From an uncultured Clostridia bacterium (GTDB lineage Bacteria; Bacillota; Clostridia; Christensenellales; Aristaeellaceae): 44,923 bases of DNA. A model generated the notes under the pieces. That model saw nothing but the letters and a program-made list of their open reading frames with translations, did not search any database and had not been told where the DNA came from. This document shows positions 23,903 to 32,216 of the stretch, one piece after another (position 1 is the stretch's first letter; the number at the start of each line of letters is the position of its first letter). Where the stretch lies: contig CAKTXZ010000022.1 of the NCBI GenBank assembly GCA_934632155.1, forward strand, positions 1 to 44,923, given 5' to 3'. The position numbers were made by a program, and so were the translations under genes.

Positions 23903-24538
23903 ATGCGCGACGTTCTTTTCACGGTGCTTTGTTCAATCGGGACGGCAACATGCTATTTGCTTTATCAATACTTCAAATATCGCGACGCGCGCCATCGTAA
24001 AGCCGCGCTTTTCTTTAAGGGCACGGCGACGCTGTTCGCAGCGGTGCTGGCGGTATACGGCGCGGCCGCTTATCCGGGCGCGGGGCAATGGCTGATCGCG
24101 GCGGGGCTGGTCGTCTGCGCCGCGGCGGACGTTGCGCTCGACGTTCGCTTCCTGCCCGGCATGGCGCTCTTTGGACTTGGCCATGTGCTTTACTGCACCG
24201 CGTATGTTTTTCGCGGGCAGCCCCGCCTTGAAAGCCTGATCGTCTTTTCCGTGCTGGCCGTCTTTTGCCTGATTCGCTACCCGAAGCTCAAAAAATACGC
24301 CGGCTCGAAAAGCCCGATTCCCTATCTTTGCTATGCGCTGCTGCTTTGCGCCATGCTGGGGCTTGCCGTATCCCAGCGCGGCATATTGCTCCTTGGCGCG
24401 GCATGCTTCGTTCTTTCCGATTCCATGCTGGCCTACCGGCTGATGATGAGGGTTCGCAGCCGCCCATACGATTATCTGCTGCTGCTGTTCTATTACGGCG
24501 GCCAGCTGCTCATTGGCGCATCCAATGTCTGGGGATGA
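23903..24538 (+). CDS. YhhN/TMEM86-family membrane protein
   Basis: This 211-residue integral membrane protein has about seven or eight hydrophobic segments. The family-typical region is AAADVALDVRFLPGMALFGLGHVLYCTAYV, with the second half ending in YDYLLLLFYYGGQLLIGAS. Eukaryotic relatives (TMEM86) are lysoplasmalogenases; bacterial members are mostly uncharacterised. The start is ATG 23903, with GAGGGGG about 8 nt upstream; the frame is open further upstream but runs through the terminator hairpin. No promoter was recognised in the short gap, so expression may depend on read-through. Confidence 0.82.
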   Translation: MRDVLFTVLCSIGTATCYLLYQYFKYRDARHRKAALFFKGTATLFAAVLAVYGAAAYPGAGQWLIAAGLVVCAAADVALDVRFLPGMALFGLGHVLYCTAYVFRGQPRLESLIVFSVLAVFCLIRYPKLKKYAGSKSPIPYLCYALLLCAMLGLAVSQRGILLLGAACFVLSDSMLAYRLMMRVRSRPYDYLLLLFYYGGQLLIGASNVWG

Positions 24539-24557
24539 ATTTTCCCTGCCTCCCGGC

Positions 24558-24586
24558 TTTACTTTCCATGCGCAAAGTGCTATGAT
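24558..24586 (+). promoter_or_regulatory. Promoter of the exporter/Spo0A-like operon
   Basis: TTTACT (24558-24563), a 17-bp spacer, TATGAT (24581-24586), 32 bp before the exporter start. Confidence 0.65.
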
Positions 24587-24618
24587 GCATGCGGAATCAT
24601 CCAAGCCGGGAGGAGCCT

Positions 24619-25383
24619 ATGCAGCAGATTGCCACTACGCTGGACGCGGTTTGTCTGGCCGCGCAGATCATTCTGGAAAACGGCGGCGAAACCTATCGCG
24701 CCGAAGAAACGGTTGAAAGAATGTGCCGCGGCCTGGCGATTCCGCACGTCGATGTGTTTGCGCTGCCCACCGGCCTGATGCTGACCCTGACCACGGAGGA
24801 CGACGCCTCCATCAGCCGTATTGTGCGCGTGCGCGAGCGATCCATTAACTTGGCGCGCATCGACCGCTGCAACGCGATATCGCGGCAGGTTGCGCAGGGC
24901 AAGCTGCCCGCTCAGGACGCGCTGGAGCGCCTGACGGAAATACGCTCCGCGCCCCTGCCTCATCCGCTGCTTCTGATTCTGGCCAGCTGCGCGGCTGCGG
25001 GCGCGTTTTCCATCATGCTGGGCGGTCAATGGCTCGACGGCGGCGTGGCGTTTATTTGCGGCGCGCTGACACAGCTTGTTACGCCGGCTTTAGGGCGGCG
25101 GCGCGTGCCCGCGCTGGTTTCGGGGCTGATTGCCGCCGCGCTGGCCACGCTGCTAACGCTCCTGATCGGCCTTTTCCTGCCCGGCCTGCATATTGAGCCG
25201 ATTCTCAGCGGTACGATTATGCCGCTGCTTCCCGGCCTTGCCACCACCAACGCCGTTCGCGATACGATGCGGGGCGATTTGGTGTCGGGCGGCGCGCGTA
25301 TTATTGAGGCCATTCTCTGTGCAATCACGCTGGCGGCAGGAATCGGCATCGTATTATCCATTTGGGGAGGACTTGGCTTATGA
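24619..25383 (+). CDS. Threonine/serine exporter family protein, N-terminal half (YjjP/DUF1212)
   Basis: This 254-residue protein has a soluble N-terminal region with AAQIILENGGETYRAEETV and DVFALPTGLMLTL, typical of DUF1212/ThrE. It is followed by about five membrane segments from residue 118 onward. In Firmicutes and enterics the ThrE fold is split into a YjjP-type and a YjjB-type protein, as here. Substrate assignment (Thr/Ser, or organic acids such as succinate for E. coli YjjPB) is uncertain. ATG 24619 has GGGAGG 6-7 nt upstream. Its stop overlaps the next start (ATGA). Confidence 0.87.
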   Translation: MQQIATTLDAVCLAAQIILENGGETYRAEETVERMCRGLAIPHVDVFALPTGLMLTLTTEDDASISRIVRVRERSINLARIDRCNAISRQVAQGKLPAQDALERLTEIRSAPLPHPLLLILASCAAAGAFSIMLGGQWLDGGVAFICGALTQLVTPALGRRRVPALVSGLIAAALATLLTLLIGLFLPGLHIEPILSGTIMPLLPGLATTNAVRDTMRGDLVSGGARIIEAILCAITLAAGIGIVLSIWGGLGL

Positions 25384-25817
25384 GTTGGCCGGTGCAATTG
25401 ACCGCGTGTTTTTTAGCCTCCATCTGCTTTTCCGTGCTGCTGAATCAGCCGCGCCGTACCATTCTGGTCAGCGCGCTGATCGCCACCGCCGGTTACGCCC
25501 TTTTCCTCTTTCTGGGGGAAGGCACCATGGCGTATTTCGGGGCGACGCTGCTCATGGGCATATCGTGCGAAATTTCCGCGCGCATTTTCAAGCGCGCTGC
25601 CACGTTGTTTATCACCAGCTCGCTCATTCCGCTCGTTCCCGGCATAGGGCTGTACCGCACCATGCGCTACGCCATCGAGGGCGATTACGCGCAGGCGGTA
25701 ACCGTCGGCATGTCCACGCTGCTGGGCGTGTTCGCCATCGCGCTGGCGCTCACGTTTTCCTCCATTCTGTTTTCCGGCTTTCACCGCCTGCATCCCGACC
25801 GCGGGAGGACGCTATGA
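25380..25817 (+). CDS. Threonine/serine exporter family protein, C-terminal half (YjjB)
   Basis: This 145-residue membrane protein has four or five hydrophobic segments. It shows the DUF3815/YjjB pattern, including FGATLLMGISCEISARIFKRA and the loop LIPLVPGIGLYRTMRYAIEGDY. It completes the split ThrE-type exporter with the gene upstream. It overlaps the upstream gene by 4 bp and the downstream regulator gene by 4 bp (both ATGA), so all three are translationally coupled. Confidence 0.87.
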   Translation: MSWPVQLTACFLASICFSVLLNQPRRTILVSALIATAGYALFLFLGEGTMAYFGATLLMGISCEISARIFKRAATLFITSSLIPLVPGIGLYRTMRYAIEGDYAQAVTVGMSTLLGVFAIALALTFSSILFSGFHRLHPDRGRTL

Positions 25818-26572
25818 TTACGCATCGCCTTTATCTGGCCGTAACGGACGTGGAGGGGCCCTCTCGCCTTTTCCTGCAGGATGAACGGTTTGTGCTGCTG
25901 GGCGCGGCGGCGGATTATTCCGCCGCTCTGCGGGATATCTGCACCCTATCGCCCGATCTGGCGCTCGTGGATACCACACTGTGCGGCGGCGACGGCTTTT
26001 CCCTGCTGGATGAGCTGGCGCATGCGCTGGTCGTCCCGCCGCGCATCCTGTTTCTGCAGCGGCTGGAGGGCGACGCATGGCACGAGGCCGCCTTCCATCA
26101 CGGCGCAGACGACGTTATTCATTATCCCTGCCCGGACGTTTTGCTGCTTACACAGGCCATAGAAACCGCCATGCTTCCTCTGCCGGCGCTTGCCCAGAAA
26201 AGCGAAGCGGCGCGGCTTGCCTGCAGCGGCGCGCTGCTCGAGCGGCTGGGCGTGTCCGCCCGGCTGAAGGGCTTTTCCTATCTTCAGCAGGCCGCCGCAT
26301 GGGGCGCATGCGCGCCGCAGCTGCTTACAGCCTGCCGCGACCGGCTGTATCCCGCGCTGAGCGGCGTATTTCACAGCTCCCCCGCCGCCATTGAAAAAGC
26401 TATTCGAACCGCCATCGAGGCCACGTGGCTGCACGGCGACCTTTCGGCGATCACGGCGCTCTTTGGCCTTTCGGTTGACGCCGATAAGGGAAAGCCGACC
26501 AACGCAGCCTGTATCGCCATGCTGAGCACGCATATCCGAAACGCATTGGAAAAGGAAAGACTTGCGCAATAA
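25814..26572 (+). CDS. Spo0A-like response regulator with an atypical receiver domain
   Basis: This 252-residue protein has the Spo0A two-domain layout. The C-terminal DNA-binding domain (about 140-250) is clear: LGVSARLKGFSYLQQA, IEKAIRTAIEATWLHGD, ITALFGLSV and KPTNAACIAMLSTHI match Spo0A_C. The N-terminal receiver keeps Asp53 (LALVDTTLCGGDG) and one acidic residue, Asp12, but the conserved Thr/Ser of the switch is apparently Gln82 and the conserved Lys is Tyr104 (IHYP instead of the usual KP pair). Phosphorylation control may therefore be altered. ATG 25814 is preceded by GGGAGG and overlaps the exporter gene. It may be a paralogue rather than the master Spo0A, whose usual neighbour spoIVB is absent here. 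Confidence 0.83.
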   Translation: MITHRLYLAVTDVEGPSRLFLQDERFVLLGAAADYSAALRDICTLSPDLALVDTTLCGGDGFSLLDELAHALVVPPRILFLQRLEGDAWHEAAFHHGADDVIHYPCPDVLLLTQAIETAMLPLPALAQKSEAARLACSGALLERLGVSARLKGFSYLQQAAAWGACAPQLLTACRDRLYPALSGVFHSSPAAIEKAIRTAIEATWLHGDLSAITALFGLSVDADKGKPTNAACIAMLSTHIRNALEKERLAQ

Positions 26573-26644
26573 AGCATCGCTTGTCTGTATTCACCGCGTG
26601 TCAGGCTGCCCTGCCCCGATAAAAATGAAAAGCATGCTATAATC

Positions 26645-27376
26645 AAAACCACCGGCTAAGCCGGAGGTATGCACCATGCCTTCAAGGCAATGATACCAGC
26701 CGCGCCTAAAGGCGCATTGAACAGTCCGGCAACCGCAGTACTTTCTCGGGCCGCCGCCAAAGCGGCCTTTTCTTATGCCTTGGAGTTCCTGCTGCCCGTA
26801 AACGGGTCTATGTACTCCTTGAAGGACAGCTGGTCCGCCATGATATCCTCGTCCAGCCGATGCCGGATGTATTCTGCAATTTTCTCTTTGTTCCGTCCCA
26901 CCGTGTCCACATAGTACCCTCGGCGCCAGAAATGTCGATGCCCATGCTTGTACTTCAAGTTCGCATGTTCGTCGAATATCATCAATGAACTTTTTCCCTT
27001 TAGATATCCCCCAAACTGCGATACGCTGATATTGGGCGGTATGCTCACTAACATATGGATATGATCCGGGCATGCTTCTGCCTCGATGATTTCCACTTTC
27101 TTCATTTCGCATAGCTGCCTGATTATCCTTCCTATATCTGCCTTGATTTGCCGATATACCACCTGCCGCCGATACTTTGGTGCAAATACGATATGGTATT
27201 TGCAATTCCATTTCGTGTGTGATAAACTACCATTGTCATTTGTCATAAATGACCCGCCTCCTTTGCTTTTGCTGCGGTTGCCAGACCTGCTCTCATTATA
27301 GCAAAGGAGGCGTTTCCTGTATCTTAAATTCTTCCCTCTCACCAGCTCTGCTGGTGGTTTTCTTCTTCGCTGAAGC
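26645..27376 (-). mobile_element. IS200-type insertion sequence (limits approximate)
   Basis: A single tnpA on the minus strand is flanked by subterminal hairpins instead of inverted repeats, as expected for the IS200/IS605 family. On the 3' side of tnpA are CCGGC-TAA-GCCGG (26652-26664), a GCGCC/GGCGC hairpin and a GGCCGC/GCGGCC hairpin. On the 5' side are GCCTCCTTTGCT/AGCAAAGGAGGC (about 27256-27310) and CACCAGC-TCT-GCTGGTG. No tnpB is present. The exact ends and cleavage tetranucleotides were not determined. It lies between the Spo0A-like operon and the GH95 gene. Confidence 0.75.
26773..27246 (-). CDS. tnpA: IS200 family transposase TnpA
   Basis: This 157-residue Y1 HUH single-strand transposase appears intact. 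The metal-binding HUH pair is His62 and His64 in CPDHIHMLV. The candidate catalytic Tyr is residue 126 in IAEYIRHR, by analogy with IS608. Other family blocks are YHIVFAPKYRR, VSQFGGYLKGKSS and RHFWRRGYYVDTVG. The start is ATG 27246, with GGAGG about 8 nt upstream; upstream frame extension crosses the left-end hairpin and is not used. Confidence 0.94.
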   Translation of the reverse strand: MTNDNGSLSHTKWNCKYHIVFAPKYRRQVVYRQIKADIGRIIRQLCEMKKVEIIEAEACPDHIHMLVSIPPNISVSQFGGYLKGKSSLMIFDEHANLKYKHGHRHFWRRGYYVDTVGRNKEKIAEYIRHRLDEDIMADQLSFKEYIDPFTGSRNSKA

Positions 27377-27381
27377 GACAG

Positions 27382-27417
27382 CAAAAAGGAGGATTCTCTG
27401 CACAGAGAATCCTCCTT
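27382..27417 (-). terminator. Terminator after the GH95 gene
   Basis: On the minus strand a perfect 14-bp stem, AAGGAGGATTCTCT against AGAGAATCCTCCTT, with loop GTGC is followed by TTTGC. It lies 20 bp after the GH95 stop codon. Confidence 0.85.
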
Positions 27418-27436
27418 CACATATAGAGCTTCTGGC

Positions 27437-29671
27437 TTACGCCGTAATCTCAATCACCTGTCCGGGGCGATGCGGCAGCGCCCGGCCGTCCCACAGGCGC
27501 AGCACGCCCTCCGCGTCGCAGACAAACGTCGCCTTGGTCAGCCTGCCATCCTGCCAGCTGATATCCAGCGTATAGCCGCCGCGGGTACGCAGGCCGTGAA
27601 CTGAGCCGTTTTTCCAGCTTGAAGGCAGCGCGGGCAGCAGCCGAATGAAGCCCTCGTGGCTCTGCACCAGCATTTCGGCAATACCAGCGCCGCCGCCAAA
27701 GTTGCCGTCGATCTGGAAGGGCGGATGATTATCCAGCAGGTTGCTCAGCGTCGATTTGGCCAGCAGCGCCTGAACGTTTTCGCCGGCCTTCTCGCCATCC
27801 AGCAGGCGCGCCCACAGGCAAATAATCCACGCACGGCTCCAGCCTGTATGACCGCCGCCGTTGCTCAGGCGCTTTTCCAGCGTCGCGCGCGCCGCGGCGA
27901 AATATTCCTTCTGCCCCGGCAGAATCTGCGCCGCGGGATACAGCGCGAAAAGGTGCGAAATGTGGCGATGCCCCGGCTCGCATTCGGTGTATTCGCGCAG
28001 CCATTCCTTCATCGTGCCGTCCTCGCCGATTTGCAGCGGCTCAAGCCGTGCGCGCAGCGCGGCATACTTTTCCGTATCCGCGCCCAATGCCTTTCCGCCC
28101 TCGATCAGCGCAGTAAAGAGCGCATAGAGAATTTGCCCGTCCGTGGCCGCGCAATCCGTCATGGTGCCCTCGGAGCCGTTCGCGGCGCGATACGTGTTTT
28201 CCGGCGAGGACGAGGGGCTGACGCTCAAATGCCCATCGCGAGATTCCACCATCGTGTCTTCAAAGAACAGCGCGGCCTCCTCGAGAATCGGGTAATACTT
28301 GCGCAGGAACGCCTTGTCGCCGGTATACTGATAATGCTCATAGATATGCAGCGCCAGCCATGCGCCGCCAAACTGCCAATAGCTGGCGGGTAAATATTCA
28401 TCCTGCGGCACGCAATCGCCCCAGATATCCGTGTTGTGGTGCGCAACCCAGCCGCGCGCGCCGTACATTTCCCGCGCCACATGACGGCCATTGGGCGCCA
28501 TACGCTGCAGGTGGTCAAACAGCGGCATTTCCATTTCGGAAAGGTTCAGGATGTTGACCGGCCAATAGTTCATTTGAATATTAATGTTAATGGTATAGCG
28601 GCTGCCCCACGGCGGCTGCATTTTTTCGTTCCAGATGCCCTGCAGATTGGCCGGCAGGCTACCCGGCCGCGAGGAGGACATGAGCAAATAGCGGGAGAAG
28701 GCGAAATACTTGTTAATCAGCCCCAGATCCTGCGCGCCGTCGCGAACGGCCTGCACGCGCTCGTCCGTCGGGATGCTTTCGCGCTCCGCGTCGGCCTCAA
28801 GCCGCAAGCTGCAGCGCCCCATGATTTCCCGCACATCCGCCTGATGCGCCTCCAGCAGCGCGTCATAGCCCAGCTTCTCGGCTTCATCCAAACGGCGCAG
28901 CACCTCGGCCAGCGGATCCTCATAGCGAAAGGACGTCGCCGCGGCAAGATAGAGCGTGTAGCGCTCCGGGCAGAAAAGCGTATTGCCAATCAGCCCCGTA
29001 TCCGCTTCCGCGGCGCGCAGGGCAAAGGCATAGCGAATGCCGCCGTCGGACGCCTGTCCGATGATGGCGATCGTGCGCGCGTCCACGCAGAAGGATTTCC
29101 CCGTATACGCGCCGCGGCGAATCGTCGCGCGGACCGGCATGCCGCTTCCCCGCACGGCCAGCACCTGATGCGGACAGGAAATAAAGCTTTCACGGAAAAT
29201 GTCCGCGCCCTGCAGCCGATAAGACACCGTGTGCGTCGCCGTGTCCAGATCCAGCGCGCGGCGATAATTGTCCACAGGCTTTTCCCAACGCGAAAAATCG
29301 CGTCCGGCAAGCGTACAAAATGCATTTTGGGTAATCATCTGTTGTCCCGGCTGGTATTGCTGGATAACCAAATCGCCCAACGGCTCATAATGGCGCTGCT
29401 CATCCGGAAGGCCGGAAAGGGCGACCTCGGAAAGCTGCTGCGCTTCTTCGATATGATCCTCGCGCAGCAGACGGCGAATTTCGGGCAGATACCGCTTTGC
29501 GTCCGGGTTCACACGATCCTGCGGGCCGCCGGACCAGACCGTGTCCTCATTGAGCTGATACCGGTCCACCGTGGTGCCCCCATAAATCATCGCGCCAAGC
29601 GTTCCGTTTCCCAAGGGCAGCGCTTCGTTCCACACCGCCGCCGGGGATTGGTACCACAACGTGTGCTCCAT
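27437..29671 (-). CDS. Glycoside hydrolase family 95 (alpha-L-fucosidase)
   Basis: This 744-residue protein has the GH95 layout: an N-terminal beta-sandwich (LWYQSPAAVWNEALPLGNGTLGAMIYGG and LNEDTVWSGGP), an (alpha/alpha)6 barrel (LQGIWNEKMQPPWGSRYTININIQMNYW, and GHRHISHLFALYP) and a C-terminal beta domain (DGNFGGGAGIAEML). Characterised GH95 enzymes remove alpha-1,2-linked L-fucose, or sometimes L-galactose, by inversion. No signal peptide is seen, so it probably acts inside the cell on imported oligosaccharides. The start is ATG 29671, with AAAGGA about 10 nt upstream. No transporter or fucose catabolic genes are adjacent. Confidence 0.92.
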   Translation of the reverse strand: MEHTLWYQSPAAVWNEALPLGNGTLGAMIYGGTTVDRYQLNEDTVWSGGPQDRVNPDAKRYLPEIRRLLREDHIEEAQQLSEVALSGLPDEQRHYEPLGDLVIQQYQPGQQMITQNAFCTLAGRDFSRWEKPVDNYRRALDLDTATHTVSYRLQGADIFRESFISCPHQVLAVRGSGMPVRATIRRGAYTGKSFCVDARTIAIIGQASDGGIRYAFALRAAEADTGLIGNTLFCPERYTLYLAAATSFRYEDPLAEVLRRLDEAEKLGYDALLEAHQADVREIMGRCSLRLEADAERESIPTDERVQAVRDGAQDLGLINKYFAFSRYLLMSSSRPGSLPANLQGIWNEKMQPPWGSRYTININIQMNYWPVNILNLSEMEMPLFDHLQRMAPNGRHVAREMYGARGWVAHHNTDIWGDCVPQDEYLPASYWQFGGAWLALHIYEHYQYTGDKAFLRKYYPILEEAALFFEDTMVESRDGHLSVSPSSSPENTYRAANGSEGTMTDCAATDGQILYALFTALIEGGKALGADTEKYAALRARLEPLQIGEDGTMKEWLREYTECEPGHRHISHLFALYPAAQILPGQKEYFAAARATLEKRLSNGGGHTGWSRAWIICLWARLLDGEKAGENVQALLAKSTLSNLLDNHPPFQIDGNFGGGAGIAEMLVQSHEGFIRLLPALPSSWKNGSVHGLRTRGGYTLDISWQDGRLTKATFVCDAEGVLRLWDGRALPHRPGQVIEITA

Positions 29672-29735
29672 TGCCTGTTCATCCTTTCGTAGCAAGGCTG
29701 AAAGCCGTTCTTTTATAGCTTTTACGCGTGGCTCA

Positions 29736-29764
29736 ATTATAGCATGGTTCCATCTGTCTGGCAA
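29736..29764 (-). promoter_or_regulatory. Promoter of the GH95 gene
   Basis: On the minus strand TTGCCA (29759-29764), a 17-bp spacer, TATAAT (29736-29741). No CcpA-like cre site was recognised with confidence. Confidence 0.75.
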
Positions 29765-29776
29765 CAGAAAACATGC

Positions 29777-29805
29777 TTGCAGACGCATATAATAGCTGCT
29801 ATAAT
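29777..29805 (+). promoter_or_regulatory. Promoter of the RlmL-type methyltransferase gene
   Basis: TTGCAG (29777-29782), a 17-bp spacer, TATAAT (29800-29805). It lies back to back with the GH95 promoter. Confidence 0.75.
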
Positions 29806-29826
29806 GTTCCGGAGGAAGTGATCTTG

Positions 29827-30939
29827 ATGGAATTCTTTGCCGCGGCGGCCTTTGGACTGGAGGGGCTGGTCAAGCGTGAATTACAGCATTTGGGGATAGA
29901 AGGTAAGGGCGAAACCGGCGGCGTACGGTTTCAGGCCACGCCGGCACAGGCCTTTGCCGCCAATCTCTGGCTGCGCACGGCGGATCGCGTATGGCTGATT
30001 GTGGGGGAAGCGAAGGTTTCAACCTTTGACGAGCTGTTTGAGTTTGTGAAAGCCCTTCCATGGGAGCGCTTTTTGCCCCGCGACGCGCGCTTTCCGGTCA
30101 GCGGCAAATGCGCGCGCAGTCAGCTCATGAGCGTGCGGGATTGCCAGTCCATCACCAAGAAGGCCATCGTGGAGCGACTTAAGCGCGCCTATAAAATCAA
30201 CTGGTTCGAGGAAACCGGCGCGGAATACGCCGTGGACGTTTCGCTGCACGGCGACGTCGCTCGATTGGCGATCGACACCAGCGGAACGGCGCTCAACCGC
30301 CGCGGCTATCGCACATGGAACGGCGAAGCGCCGCTGCGCGAAACGCTGGCCGCTGCGCTGGTAATGCTTTCGCCCTTCCGGGACGACCGGCCGTTGTGGG
30401 ACGCCTGCTGCGGAACAGGAACGCTGCTGATCGAGGCGGCGTATTGGCGCGCGCACCGCGCCCCCGGCCTCACCCGCGGCTTTGCCTGCGAAAAATGGCC
30501 GCTGTTCCCGGCGCAGGAAACAGCGCGCATCCGCGCCGAGGCGGAAAGCCGCGTGGATTTGAGCCGAATCGGCATGCTGGGCGGAAGCGATATCGACAAG
30601 GATGCGCTCAAGCTCTGCAAACGCCATGTGCAGCAGGCCGGGCTTGGCGGCCGCGTGACCATCACGGAAAAGGATCTGCGCACGCTGAAGCTGGACGCGC
30701 AGCGCCCGTTTTTCCTCATGAACCCGCCCTACGGCGAACGGCTGGGCGACCGCAGGGCATGCGAAAAGCTGTATCACGATCTTCGCCTCCTCTACGACCG
30801 CCACGCGCCGTGCGGCATGGGTGTTATCACCGCCCATACGGGCTTCGAGCGCTGCTTCGGCAAGCGCGCCGCGCAAAAGCGCCGGCTGTATAACGGACGG
30901 CTGGAATGCGAATATTTACTGTACGGAGACGAAAAATGA
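29827..30939 (+). CDS. THUMP-domain class I RNA methyltransferase (RlmL/YpsC type)
   Basis: This 370-residue enzyme begins MEFFAAAAFGLEGLVKREL. It has a THUMP RNA-binding domain (about 40-155) and a Rossmann methyltransferase domain with motif I DACCGTGTLLIEAA, the acidic SAM-binding GGSDIDKDAL, and motif IV NPPYGERLG. By homology it makes m2G in 23S rRNA (the G2445 activity of RlmL). The start is ATG 29827 or TTG 29824, with GGAGG 8-11 nt upstream; ATG fits the family. The stop overlaps the following SDR start (ATGA). Confidence 0.9.
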   Translation: MEFFAAAAFGLEGLVKRELQHLGIEGKGETGGVRFQATPAQAFAANLWLRTADRVWLIVGEAKVSTFDELFEFVKALPWERFLPRDARFPVSGKCARSQLMSVRDCQSITKKAIVERLKRAYKINWFEETGAEYAVDVSLHGDVARLAIDTSGTALNRRGYRTWNGEAPLRETLAAALVMLSPFRDDRPLWDACCGTGTLLIEAAYWRAHRAPGLTRGFACEKWPLFPAQETARIRAEAESRVDLSRIGMLGGSDIDKDALKLCKRHVQQAGLGGRVTITEKDLRTLKLDAQRPFFLMNPPYGERLGDRRACEKLYHDLRLLYDRHAPCGMGVITAHTGFERCFGKRAAQKRRLYNGRLECEYLLYGDEK

Positions 30940-31772
30940 ATAGGCCGCAGGTCGTACTGATTACCGGCGCTTCCTCCGGCATCGGCAAAAGCGCCGCCAA
31001 GGCGCTGCTTTCGCGCGGACTGATTGTTTACGCCGCCGCCAGACGCACGGAGCGCATGCGCGATCTGGCGGCGCTCGGCGCGCGGGTGCTTCCCCTCGAC
31101 GTAACCGACGAGTCGGCGCGCAGCGTCTGCTTTGAAGTCGTCCGGCGCGAGCAGGGGCGGCTGGACGTGCTGATTAACAACGCAGGCTATGGCTGCTGCG
31201 GCGCGATAGAGGACGTGCCGCTGAGCGAAGCAAAAAAGCAATTGGATGTGAATCTGCTGGGCGCAATGGCCATGGCGCAGCTGGCGCTGCCCCTCATGCG
31301 CGCGCAGGGCGGCGGACGGATCATCAATATGGCCTCGCTGGGCAGCCGCGTCTGGTTCCCGTACTGCGGCTGGTATCATGCCAGTAAATTTGCCATCGAG
31401 GGCGTTACGCATTGCCTAAGGATGGAGGCGGCGCCGTTCAGCGTTCGCGTCGTGCTGATTGAGCCCGGAGCAATCGCCACAGGCTGGGGGAAAATCGCCG
31501 CAGACAGCCTGATAAAGGCCTCCGGACACGGCGCGTATGCCAAGGAAGCGATGCATTTCGCCGCCCGGCTGCGCCTGCATTATCAGACCGGAAAATGGCT
31601 GACAAGGCCGGAACGCGTGGCGGACTGCATTTGTCGCGCCGCTTTGAGCCGCCATCCCCGAAGCTGCTATCATGTCGGCTTGGGCAGCGCGTCCGCGCGC
31701 GTAGCAAGAGCGCTGTTGGGCGCGCGCGGCTACGACGCCTGCGTTCGCTTCGCCATCCGCCATTTCATCTAA
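30936..31772 (+). CDS. Short-chain dehydrogenase/reductase
   Basis: This 278-residue classical SDR has a Rossmann nucleotide site TGASSGIG (residues 10-17), NNAGYG near 84, and the catalytic YxxxK with Tyr147 and Lys151 (WYHASK). It probably uses NADP(H), since Arg residues follow the second strand (AARRTERM). The C-terminal part after EPGAIATGW is variable and defines an unknown substrate. It is translationally coupled to the methyltransferase by a 4-bp overlap, though no functional link is evident. Confidence 0.9.
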   Translation: MNRPQVVLITGASSGIGKSAAKALLSRGLIVYAAARRTERMRDLAALGARVLPLDVTDESARSVCFEVVRREQGRLDVLINNAGYGCCGAIEDVPLSEAKKQLDVNLLGAMAMAQLALPLMRAQGGGRIINMASLGSRVWFPYCGWYHASKFAIEGVTHCLRMEAAPFSVRVVLIEPGAIATGWGKIAADSLIKASGHGAYAKEAMHFAARLRLHYQTGKWLTRPERVADCICRAALSRHPRSCYHVGLGSASARVARALLGARGYDACVRFAIRHFI

Positions 31773-31848
31773 ACGCCGCCAAGACCTTCGGCGGGATCAG
31801 CCTGCGCGGCCGCGCGCTTTTCCGCGCCCGCATTCATCGCATATAAAA

Positions 31849-32122
31849 TCCGCGCCCGCTTCAAAGGAAACGGACGCGGATCTGCGTGTCAAAAATCTAC
31901 GTTTTTGACACGCTCCATGCAGGGATGAACTCCTTCCTCCTGCAGGATAAGGCTGTGGAAGGGCTTTTGCTGCGCAAACGCTCTGCAAAACCTCCCCGCC
32001 CGGCCAAGCCCGGCGATACGAATGAAAATGAAGGGCTGGCCGCCCTTCGTGCATCCCGCAAGCTTGCCTTTCGCTTTTTGACACGCTGAGCCGCGGCTGC
32101 TTCAAACGAAACGGTCGCGGCT
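31849..32122. repeat. Paired-hairpin intergenic element
   Basis: Two related hairpins bracket about 210 bp. Hairpin A (31849-31881) has ATCCGCG/CGCGGAT arms around CTTCAAAGGAAA. Hairpin A' (32089-32122) has AGCCGCG/CGCGGCT arms around CTTCAAACGAAA. Next to A is an inverted repeat GCGTGTCAAAAA/TTTTTGACACGC (31884-31913), and the same 13-mer TTTTTGACACGCT recurs at 32075-32087 beside A'. Open frames on both strands in the interval have no ribosome binding site or family match. A repetitive intergenic element is likely. Confidence 0.6.
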
Positions 32123-32130
32123 TTGTTTGT
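32089..32130 (+). terminator. Probable terminator for the RlmL-SDR transcript
   Basis: Stem AGCCGCG/CGCGGCT followed by TTGTTTGTTT. It lies 317 bp after the SDR stop codon, and the inverted repeat at 31884-31913 may terminate first. Confidence 0.55.
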
Positions 32131-32216
32131 TTCACATCGTTTCGCTTTCCGTCATCCTTCAGTGGACGCAGCGCTATCGGCACAGGCGCTCCGGCTCCTC
32201 TCCGCCGGCATTGGCA

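Noticed and set aside
31797..32183. 128-residue minus-strand frame in the paired-hairpin element
   Set aside because: It runs through both hairpins and repeats, has no ribosome binding site and no family features, so structure rather than coding explains the region better.
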